Positions 1 to 5,078 of a DNA stretch of 5,078 bases are shown here, piece by piece. The notes beneath the pieces are model-generated. The model had not been told where the DNA came from, searched no databases, and saw only the letters and a program-made list of their open reading frames with translations. This DNA is from Oscillospiraceae bacterium. Lineage in GTDB: Bacteria; Bacillota_A; Clostridia; Oscillospirales; Oscillospiraceae. Each line of letters opens with the position of its first letter. Position 1 is the first letter of the stretch. The stretch is taken from assembly GCA_902789835.1 (NCBI GenBank), contig CADAPN010000184.1, positions 1-5,078 on the forward strand. The letters are read 5' to 3'. The position numbers and the translations under genes were made by a program.

Positions 1-1
1 C

Positions 2-196
2 GCCATCTGCGCCATGTTCGGCGGCGTGGCAGCCTACTGCATCACCATGGCCCTGGGTTTCAAGGTATTTTCCCTGCACCAGATCACCATCGGTATCACT
101 ACTTCGCTGGTCTTCTTCTTTATCGGCAACGCCATGGGCAAGATGCCCGACATGGACACCCTGAAGCTGTTCTTCCCGGATAAGTACGAAGACTGA
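2..196 (+). CDS. C-terminal fragment of a multi-pass membrane protein, probably a sodium:solute symporter (SSS family)
   Basis: Only the last 64 codons are in the window. The frame is open from base 2 and ends in TGA at 194-196, and the start lies off the left edge. The fragment shows one hydrophobic stretch (about residues 7-20), a short loop with FSLHQITIG, and a second hydrophobic helix (TTSLVFFFIGNAMG), then a short hydrophilic tail ending in DKYED. A last helix preceded by a loop of the form F-x-x-H-x-I and followed by a short polar tail resembles the end of sodium:solute symporters such as the pantothenate (PanF) type, which use the Na+ gradient to import small solutes. That match is from memory of the family and rests on very little sequence. 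Another polytopic transporter is possible. The gene converges on the ABC operon and is followed by a strong terminator 39 bases downstream. Confidence 0.55.
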   Translation, partial: AICAMFGGVAAYCITMALGFKVFSLHQITIGITTSLVFFFIGNAMGKMPDMDTLKLFFPDKYED

Positions 197-234
197 AAAC
201 CAACGAACCGCCAATTAAAAAAAATTATAATAGT

Positions 235-272
235 AAAACCGGTATCGCATGGAATGCGGTACCGGTTTTTTT
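235..272. terminator. Strong rho-independent terminator, probably bidirectional
   Basis: Bases 235-249 pair with 255-269 around a five-base loop (TGGAA, 250-254). This gives about 15 pairs with one T.G wobble (245/259) and a GC-rich core (CCGG/CCGG). On the plus strand the stem runs into seven Ts (266-272), ending the transcript of the left-hand gene. Read on the minus strand, the stem is followed by TTTT and then a T-rich stretch that includes eight Ts (complement of the A-run at 217-224). It therefore probably also stops the converging ABC operon. Its place between two convergent genes supports this. Confidence 0.9.
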
Positions 273-390
273 AGACAATCAATATTTTCACCCAAGCTAA
301 CGCCTGATTATCGCCATCCCCTGCTCTTCCACAAAGTTGATAACGATACCGTTTTTCGCAGAATATTCATGGGAACCAGGATTCTTTTTA

Positions 391-1048
391 TCAGAAAACA
401 GAGTCGACGAGGCGCTTCGCATATTCAGATTTCGGACGCATGATCACATCGTCAGGAAGTCCCTGCTCCACAATCTTCCCATCGCAAAGAACAATTACCC
501 TGTCACAACACATCAAGGGCCGAGGTGGCCTCATCAAGAATAAGAATTTTCGGGTCGCACATCAGGGCCCGGGCAATTGCAGCGCGCTGGCACTGTCCGC
601 CGGATACCTGGTGGGGATACCGTTCCAAAAAATCGCCGGGTAATCCGCATTGTTCCAGCAGACCCCGCGCCTTTGCCTCACACTCCGCCTTTGGCTTCCC
701 CTGGTTCCGCAGACTCTCACAGATTCCATCGCCCAGGGTCCTGCGGGGATCAAAAGATCCCTTGGGCATTTGAAAAACCATCTGGATCTTTGCATAGACA
801 GGAATCATATCCCGCCCTTTCAATCCGGTAATATCCTGCCCTTCGATTTCAATCGTTCCGGCTGTCGCGTCAATCTGCCTTGTAATCAGTTTGGCAATGG
901 TGGACTTACCGGAACCGGATTCGCCTACGATGCCGAGAATCTCACCCGGCATAACCGCAAAACTCACATGATCTACGGCAAAGAAACCGTTTTTCCCGGC
1001 ACGGGAAAAGTATTTGGAAAGGTCGGTGACCTTCAGGACCGGATCCAT
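391..1048 (-). pseudogene. Peptide/nickel-type ABC transporter ATPase (second ATPase, NikE/DppF-like), disrupted by an internal deletion
   Basis: This is the second nucleotide-binding subunit of the importer. The first frame (ATG at 1048) gives 181 residues: Walker A GESGSGKST at 42-50, Q-loop Q93, ABC signature VSGGQCQR at 148-155, Walker B ILILDE with catalytic Glu173, and D-loop SALD at 176-179. It then meets TGA at 503-505. The next frame, from TGT at 507, continues with CDRVIVLCDGKIVEQG and ends KRLVDSVF at TGA 391-393, which is the normal C-terminal end of this family. The roughly 34 residues that should join these parts, including the strand with the switch His (H-loop), are missing. 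A loss of about 100 bp (of 3n+2 type) explains both the gap and the frame change. The restored protein would be about 250 residues, the size of NikE, without the long C-terminal extension of OppF/DppF. The start is supported by GGAGGGG at 1058-1064, inside the end of the preceding gene, whose stop is 5 bp upstream. As it stands the product should not hydrolyse ATP normally. Confidence 0.87.
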
Positions 1049-1053
1049 TTACA

Positions 1054-1836
1054 CTATCCCCTCCTCAATCTCGGAACCGCACCGAGCAATTTCCTGGTAT
1101 AGCCGTTCCGGGGAGTTTCCAGAACATCCTTCGCCCTGCCGTATTCCATCACGTTGCCGTCCTGCAGCACTAGAATACTGTCTGCCATGGCGGAAACAAC
1201 GCCGATATCATGCGTCACAATAATAATCGCAGTACCGAATTCATCCCTGACGCTTAGCATCTCCTCCACCACCTGCCGCTGCACTGCCACATCAAGAGCG
1301 GAAGTCGGTTCGTCTGCCAGGAGAATCACAGGGTTCATGAGCATGGCTATTGCAATCCCCGCCCGCTGATTCATGCCGCCGGAGAGTTCAAAAGGATAAC
1401 TGTTCCAGACCCGTTCCCCGTCTTTCAGTTTCAGCTTGTCAAACAGCTCCATGGCCGCAGCTTTTGCCGTTTGGACATCCACCTTGCGATGGGCCGCCAA
1501 ACTCTCCACAATCTGCTCGCCAATGGTGCGGATGGGACTCAGGGAAGCGCCGCAGTCCTGGAATATCATGCCGATCTTTTCTCCGCAGATATGCCGCATC
1601 TCCGAGTCAGACAGATCCGGCAGGTTTTTTCCCTCGAACCAGATATCGCCTCTGGTAACCATGCCGGAACTGCCAAGCAGTCCCATCGCAGCCTTGATCA
1701 GCGTAGATTTTCCTGAGCCTGATTCTCCCACCAGGCCCAGGATTTCGCCCGGATGCAACTGAAACGTTACATCATGTACAACCGCGTTCCCGTTAAAGGA
1801 AATCTCCACATGCTGATAATCCAATAATCCTGCCAT
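1054..1836 (-). CDS. Peptide/nickel-type ABC transporter ATPase (first ATPase, NikD/DppD-like)
   Basis: This 260-residue cytoplasmic ATPase would form a heterodimer with the second ATPase and power import through the two permeases. All nucleotide-binding motifs are intact: Walker A GESGSGKST at 37-45, Q-loop Q93 in IFQD, signature LSGGMNQR at 151-158, Walker B ILLADE with catalytic Glu176, D-loop SALD at 179-182 and H-loop His209 in VTHD. The GGMNQR form of the signature is typical of the D-type ATPase in this transporter class. The protein ends soon after GYTRKLLGAVP. It therefore lacks the long C-terminal oligopeptide-type extension of OppD/DppD (about 320-340 residues) and is close in size to NikD. 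The ATG at 1836 is preceded by GAGG (complement of 1844-1847) with a 7-base spacer. It follows the binding-protein stop by 27 bp and its 3' end carries the RBS of the next gene. Family assignment is firm. The substrate is not. Confidence 0.95.
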   Translation of the reverse strand: MAGLLDYQHVEISFNGNAVVHDVTFQLHPGEILGLVGESGSGKSTLIKAAMGLLGSSGMVTRGDIWFEGKNLPDLSDSEMRHICGEKIGMIFQDCGASLSPIRTIGEQIVESLAAHRKVDVQTAKAAAMELFDKLKLKDGERVWNSYPFELSGGMNQRAGIAIAMLMNPVILLADEPTSALDVAVQRQVVEEMLSVRDEFGTAIIIVTHDIGVVSAMADSILVLQDGNVMEYGRAKDVLETPRNGYTRKLLGAVPRLRRG

Positions 1837-1863
1837 AGCACAACCTCATCAACCATACTGTGC

Positions 1864-3429
1864 TTACTTGATGTCCAGATCCGCAGTCAGTTCGTAAAAG
1901 TCGCAGGTATGCGCCGCAAGACCGGTAACGTTGGCCTGCATGATCATACTCATGCGCAGGAACGAACAGAAGAAATAAGAATTGTCATCCAGAAGCTCCT
2001 GCTGCATCTTAACTGCTATCTTCGCACGTTCTCCCGGATCAAAGGCGCCGCGCAGCTGTACGGCAAGCTTTTCCAGATTGTCGCTGTGGTGACCACCGGA
2101 GTTCTTAATGGAAGAATCCAGGCAATATGTATCAAAGAAATTCTGCGGATCGCCCAGGCCGGCGTTTACATTGGCGCTGACCCAAATATCCCAGGCTTTG
2201 GGGTCCTTCCGGATGCTGTTGTGGTTTTTGGTGTTATTGATCTGCACTTCGATCCCTATATCCTTGAGCGTAGCCTGCGCGGACTCGGCCAGCAGCGGCA
2301 GTTCCTGACGGGACGGATAGGTCAGCCAGCGGATGGCCAGCTTGACGCCGTCTTTCTCGCGGATACCGTCGCCATCGGTATCAATCCAGCCGGCATCTTG
2401 CAGGATTTTCTTTGCCTGTCCGGGATCATAGGAAACCGTGTTAACGCCCTTTCCAAAAGCAAAGCTTTCGGGGAACGCGCCGGCAGCGGTGTAGCCGTAT
2501 CCTTTCAGCAGAACATCCACAAAGCCCTTCTTGTTGATTCCCATGGCAATCGCTTTGCGGACCGCAGGATCGCTCATGATCCGGTAGCCGGGGTTCTCTT
2601 TGTGGAAGTTCATCATGCCCCAGAAGCAGCGACTGGTCTGGATACTGCTAAACTTGAATTTGTCGTTTTCAAAGAGAGGATAGCTGGCATACGCCATTCC
2701 ATATGCCGCGTTGATCTCGCCGGACTGGAGAGCCATCGCCAGCGTGTCGCCGTTAGAGATGGTACGGACGGTGACTTCGTCAATTTTAACGTTGCCGTCC
2801 CAGTATTTTGCATTCTTCACCAGTTTTACATGATTATCCGTTACGACCTCAGTAGCCACAAAAGGACCGGTGCCCACAACGCATCCGTTCTTGGGAAGAC
2901 CGGTTTCCATATCGATGATACAGCCGTAGCCCTCAGAGAGATAGTTCATCAGAATAGGATTTGGCTCCGATGTGACGATGGTCAGCTTTTGGCCGTCCGC
3001 CTTTATGGAAGCGATCTTCAGGTTCCCGGCCGCCCGCTCATGGACCTTGATCAGGTGCTCTAAACAAGCTTTTACAGCGGCAGCGTCGCACTTTTTACCG
3101 TTGGAAAAGCGGACCGCGTCCTTAATCACGATTTCCCATGTCGTTTCATTCACATTCTTAGCACTCTGAGCAAGCCAGGGCTTCAGTGTGCCGTCGTCCG
3201 CAATCTTCATCAGTGTCTCACCTACGCCGTAACGGATGCAGGGCCATCCGGAGTAAGCATTATGCGGGTTGATGTCCGGTTCTTCGTTCTCCGCGTTGAA
3301 GGTCGTATCGCCAAAGACAAAGGTTTTCTTTTTACCGGAGGCAGCCGGCGTATTGGAACCGCCGCCGCAGCCGCTCAGAATGCCTACTGCGATACAGAGC
3401 ATCAGAAGGACCGCCAGAATCTTTTTCAT
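1864..3429 (-). CDS. Extracellular solute-binding lipoprotein, family 5 (peptide/nickel type, NikA/DppA-like)
   Basis: This 521-residue lipoprotein captures the solute outside the membrane and delivers it to the permeases. Residues 1-20 form a lipoprotein signal peptide (Lys2-Lys3, hydrophobic core, lipobox LSG before Cys21), followed by a Gly/Ser/Ala linker. Family-5 landmarks follow in order: a GETLMKIADDGTLKPWLAQS region at about 70-89, TTWEIVIKDAVRFSNGK at 96-112, VGTGPF at 185-190, ALQSGEINAAYG at 233-244, the DPAVRKAIAMGINKKG helix at 287-302, YDPGQAKKILQDAGW at 334-348, DTDGDGIRE at 350-358, and GDPQNFFD at 426-433. Length fits the family (about 500-540). The ATG at 3429 is chosen over an in-frame ATG at 3486 because it begins the signal peptide and has AAAAGGGG 8 bases upstream. 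The mature part has nine cysteines besides the lipid-bearing one, unusual for an exported protein and consistent with an anaerobe. Where nickel-binding NikA has its ligand His in a DPHAF context, this protein appears to have DPQNF, so nickel is not assured. The substrate is unknown. Confidence 0.93.
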   Translation of the reverse strand: MKKILAVLLMLCIAVGILSGCGGGSNTPAASGKKKTFVFGDTTFNAENEEPDINPHNAYSGWPCIRYGVGETLMKIADDGTLKPWLAQSAKNVNETTWEIVIKDAVRFSNGKKCDAAAVKACLEHLIKVHERAAGNLKIASIKADGQKLTIVTSEPNPILMNYLSEGYGCIIDMETGLPKNGCVVGTGPFVATEVVTDNHVKLVKNAKYWDGNVKIDEVTVRTISNGDTLAMALQSGEINAAYGMAYASYPLFENDKFKFSSIQTSRCFWGMMNFHKENPGYRIMSDPAVRKAIAMGINKKGFVDVLLKGYGYTAAGAFPESFAFGKGVNTVSYDPGQAKKILQDAGWIDTDGDGIREKDGVKLAIRWLTYPSRQELPLLAESAQATLKDIGIEVQINNTKNHNSIRKDPKAWDIWVSANVNAGLGDPQNFFDTYCLDSSIKNSGGHHSDNLEKLAVQLRGAFDPGERAKIAVKMQQELLDDNSYFFCSFLRMSMIMQANVTGLAAHTCDFYELTADLDIK

Positions 3430-3437
3430 GATATTTT

Positions 3438-3445
3438 CCCCTTTT
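3438..3445 (-). promoter_or_regulatory. Ribosome binding site of the solute-binding lipoprotein gene
   Basis: On the minus strand this reads AAAAGGGG and lies 8 bases before the ATG at 3429. It decides the start in favour of the signal-peptide Met. The longer in-frame start at 3486 would put 19 mostly polar residues in front of the signal peptide and lies only 16 bases after the preceding stop. Confidence 0.75.
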
Positions 3446-3468
3446 ATTATGAAGTAGTAGTTTTTTAC

Positions 3469-3484
3469 GACCCTCTCCAAGGTC
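3469..3484 (-). other. Small intergenic stem-loop between permease C and the binding-protein gene
   Basis: In the minus-strand transcript GACCUU pairs with AGGGUC (six pairs including one U.G) around a GGAG loop. It is followed by GUAAAAAAC, not by a U-run, so it is not an intrinsic terminator in this direction. It sits in the 73-bp gap before the binding-protein gene, the longest gap in the operon. Stem-loops in such gaps can protect the downstream message and raise binding-protein levels, but with only six pairs this may be chance. Confidence 0.25.
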
Positions 3485-3502
3485 ATATAAAGTGCTTACA
3501 AA

Positions 3503-4332
3503 TCATTGACTTCCGGAGTTTTTGGGATCCATGTAATCGCGGACCGTATCCCCCAACAGATTGAAAGTCACGACAGTCAGGAAAATCGCAACGCCGGGAG
3601 ACAGCACAAGCCAGGGATATGTCTGCAGCATGCTTCTCCCGCCGCTCATCATATTTCCCCATTCGGGCACAGGCGGCTGCGCGCCAAGTCCGAGGAAGCT
3701 CAGTCCCGCCAGTTCCATCATCATCGTTCCGATATCCAGCATGGCCGTAACCAAAATCGGACCCAGAATGTTCGGCAAAATGTGCCGCCAGATCATCTGG
3801 ACAGAATTGTCTCCGGCAAGCCTTGCCGCCGCCAAAAAATCACAGTTCTTCAGGGCCAGCGTCTGCCCCCGCGCCACGCGGGCATACTTAGGCCAGCTGA
3901 TGACCGCCAGCGCAATCACAGCATTACTTATGCCCCCGCCAAGCAGCGCTGCAATCGCCAGCGCAAAGACCAGACCCGGAAACGCCAGACAGACATCCGA
4001 AATCCGCATCAAAACAGAATCAATCCTGCCCCCAAAGTAGCCGCAGAGCGTTCCTGCCAGGGTTCCGAATACCGAGGTAATGCAAACGAGTATCAGGGTA
4101 GAAAAAACACTGGCCTGCGCTCCTACAACTACGCGGGAAAAAACATCCCGCCCGTATTGGTCAGTTCCCATAAAATGAGCTGCCGACGGAGGCTGTCTGG
4201 ACAGACTCAGATTCTGCCCGTAAGGGTCATAGGGAACAATCTGATCCGCAAAAAACGAAACCAGCACCAGAACCACCGCAAGAAACAGGAAAAAGAACAA
4301 ACGCGCCCGGATCCTGTTCCCGGTCTGCTCAT
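3503..4332 (-). CDS. ABC transporter permease, DppC/NikC-like, with a probable frameshift near the start
   Basis: This is the second of two membrane subunits that form the import channel. The open frame that holds the protein runs from about 4300 (TTG) to TGA at 3503-3505, giving 265 residues. It shows a first hydrophobic helix (1-17), the DppC-type signature MGTDQYGRDVFSR (44-56), several further hydrophobic segments (about 66-88, 103-120, 125-136, 178-200, 229-250), the cytoplasmic EAA-type coupling loop DFLAAARLAG...ILPN (154-177), GLGAQPPVPEWGNMM (204-218) and the closing LLGDTVRDYMDP (248-259). The natural start is probably the ATG at 4332: it overlaps the stop of the upstream permease as ATGA and has GGGAGG 9 bases upstream. 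That ATG is in a different frame. Adding one G to the run at 4319-4321 would join MSRPG to NRIRAR and then the helix, giving about 276 residues with a normal basic N-terminus. Without that, only a weak TTG start at 4300 remains. The family is certain. Whether the gene is functional is not. Confidence 0.88.
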
Positions 4333-5078
4333 TGCTCTGTTCCTCCCAGCCTGATCCGCGGATCCAGATACCGATAGCTTACATCGGTTATCAGATTGAC
4401 CAGCACGTAAATAATCGCCATCCACATGACGTAAGCCTGAATAATCGGATAATCGCGCATATTGATGGCATCCACCGCCATCTTGCCAACGCCGTCCCAC
4501 ATGAAGATGGACTCTACTATAGCGGTCCCGCCCAATAAGGAACCAATGGAGAGCGTCAGCAGCGTGATAATCGTTACAAGAGAAGCCTTCATCACGCTTT
4601 TCATCATCGTCGTCTGGAACTTCACGCCTCTGGCTTTGGCGCCAAGCACGTAGTCCTTGCTGAGTTCATCAAGAACCGTTGCGCGAACCTGCCGCAGATA
4701 TTTGGCCGACATGGCGATAGCCAGCGTAATGGACGGGAGCGCCACGCTCTGCAGACTGACGTCCCTGGAAATAACCGGGAACCAGTTCAGCCGGATTGCG
4801 AAGAAATACATCAGCAGCAGGGATACAAAAAAATTAGGCAGAGAATTCCCAACGAAGCTTGCCGTGCGGATCACATAATCGGCCGCCCTGTTCTGGTTCA
4901 CAGCCGACCAGATTCCAAGCGGGATCGAAACGATCACCGTCAGCAAAATGGAAACGACGGCCAGCAGCAACGTAGCAGGCAGTTTGGATACAAACGTTGA
5001 AAAGACCGGTTTCCCGGAGACATAGGAAACCCCCATATCTCCGCGCGCCAATTTTCCGAGCCACGTAACGTATTGGAC
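4329..5078 (-). CDS. ABC transporter permease, DppB/NikB-like (N-terminus off the window)
   Basis: This is the first membrane subunit of the importer. The frame is open to the right edge, and 249 residues are visible, ending in TGA at 4329-4331. Family members are usually a little over 300 residues, so about 60 are missing, including the first helix. The visible part starts with VQYVTWLGKLARGDMGVSY, the conserved periplasmic W-x-G-x...GD-x-G-x-S region. Hydrophobic segments lie near 35-60, 72-97, 112-127, 166-186 and 212-232. A cytoplasmic coupling loop DYVLGAKARGVKFQ (142-155) follows the pattern of the EAA motif. The conserved ESIFMWDGVGKMAVDAI (189-205) and the RDYPIIQ and LDPRIR elements near the end are typical of DppB/NikB. 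A TTG at 5051 is not the start because the conserved region continues upstream of it. The stop overlaps the probable ATG of the next permease gene, which implies translational coupling. The operon promoter must lie outside the window. Confidence 0.94.
   Translation of the reverse strand, partial: VQYVTWLGKLARGDMGVSYVSGKPVFSTFVSKLPATLLLAVVSILLTVIVSIPLGIWSAVNQNRAADYVIRTASFVGNSLPNFFVSLLLMYFFAIRLNWFPVISRDVSLQSVALPSITLAIAMSAKYLRQVRATVLDELSKDYVLGAKARGVKFQTTMMKSVMKASLVTIITLLTLSIGSLLGGTAIVESIFMWDGVGKMAVDAINMRDYPIIQAYVMWMAIIYVLVNLITDVSYRYLDPRIRLGGTEQ
4342..4347 (-). promoter_or_regulatory. Ribosome binding site of permease C, marking its original start
   Basis: The minus strand reads GGGAGG here, 9 bases before the ATG at 4332 that overlaps the upstream stop codon. 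Good spacing plus the ATGA overlap make 4332 the expected start of permease C, even though the frame entered there runs out of register with the rest of the protein. No comparable site precedes the in-frame TTG at 4300 (only AGGA, 11 bases away). Confidence 0.75.

Noticed and set aside
503..508. Natural stop giving a functional 181-residue short ATPase
   Set aside because: The protein would end right after the D-loop, without the H-loop strand, and the family's usual C-terminal segment continues in the next frame immediately afterwards. A lesion is therefore the simpler reading.
1909..3063. Long plus-strand open frame (384 codons) opposite the binding-protein gene
   Set aside because: It is fully antisense to a gene with clear family motifs, signal peptide and RBS. 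Its translation shows no recognisable domain, and the openness follows from the codon bias of the real gene.
3430..3486. Extended start of the binding lipoprotein at 3486
   Set aside because: It would add 19 residues before a standard lipoprotein signal peptide. The RBS at 3438-3445 is correctly placed for 3429.
4312..4333. Programmed -1 ribosomal frameshift in permease C
   Set aside because: The CCGGGAAC context is not a canonical X-XXY-YYZ slippery site, and I see no clear downstream pseudoknot or stem. A one-base loss is simpler.
3506..4354. Plus-strand open frame (282 codons) opposite permease C
   Set aside because: Its product is rich in Arg, Gln, His and Pro without hydrophobic or domain structure, as expected for an antisense shadow of a membrane protein gene.
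4207..4500. Minus-strand open frame through the permease B/C junction
   Set aside because: Only its part from the ATG at 4332 is likely to be translated, and only for a few codons before the shift. The remainder is out of frame with both permeases and has no family features.
1..5078. CRISPR arrays, tRNA/rRNA genes, insertion sequences, riboswitches
   Set aside because: I saw no regularly spaced repeats, tRNA-like cloverleaf, transposase motifs or flanking inverted repeats. The operon leader, where a riboswitch or metal-regulator site would lie, is outside the window.

Overview
The window looks like a chromosomal piece of an anaerobic, probably Gram-positive-related (Bacillota) bacterium. This is inferred from the short Lys-rich lipoprotein signal, the strong GGAGG-type ribosome binding sites, the balanced base composition and the cysteine-rich exported protein. 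No marker fixes the taxon, so the assignment is weak.

Layout: bases 1-196 (+) are the last 64 codons of a membrane protein that resembles the end of a sodium:solute symporter. It is followed by a strong intrinsic terminator (about 235-272) whose stem is U-flanked on both strands, so it probably also ends the converging operon. The rest of the window (5078 down to 391) is one minus-strand operon for a five-component ABC importer of the peptide/nickel (SBP_bac_5, Dpp/Opp/Nik) class. In transcription order it holds permease B (5' end off the window), permease C, a substrate-binding lipoprotein, ATPase D and ATPase E/F. Spacing is tight: an ATGA overlap between B and C, 73 bp between C and the binding protein, 27 bp before D, and 5 bp between D and E/F.

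The lipoprotein would capture the solute outside the membrane. The two permeases would form the channel, and the two short NikD/NikE-sized ATPases would drive uptake. The substrate (peptide, nickel, metal-chelate or opine) cannot be set from sequence.

The most notable result is that this operon appears broken twice. The last ATPase jumps from its D-loop directly to the region after the H-loop, with a frame change. This implies a deletion of about 100 bp that removes the switch histidine. Permease C has an ideal RBS and an ATGA-coupled ATG, but that ATG is out of frame with the body of the gene. Restoring one G in a G-run (4319-4321) would repair it. The operon is therefore either decaying or carries two sequence errors. 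I found no RNA genes, CRISPR arrays, mobile elements or new type of system.
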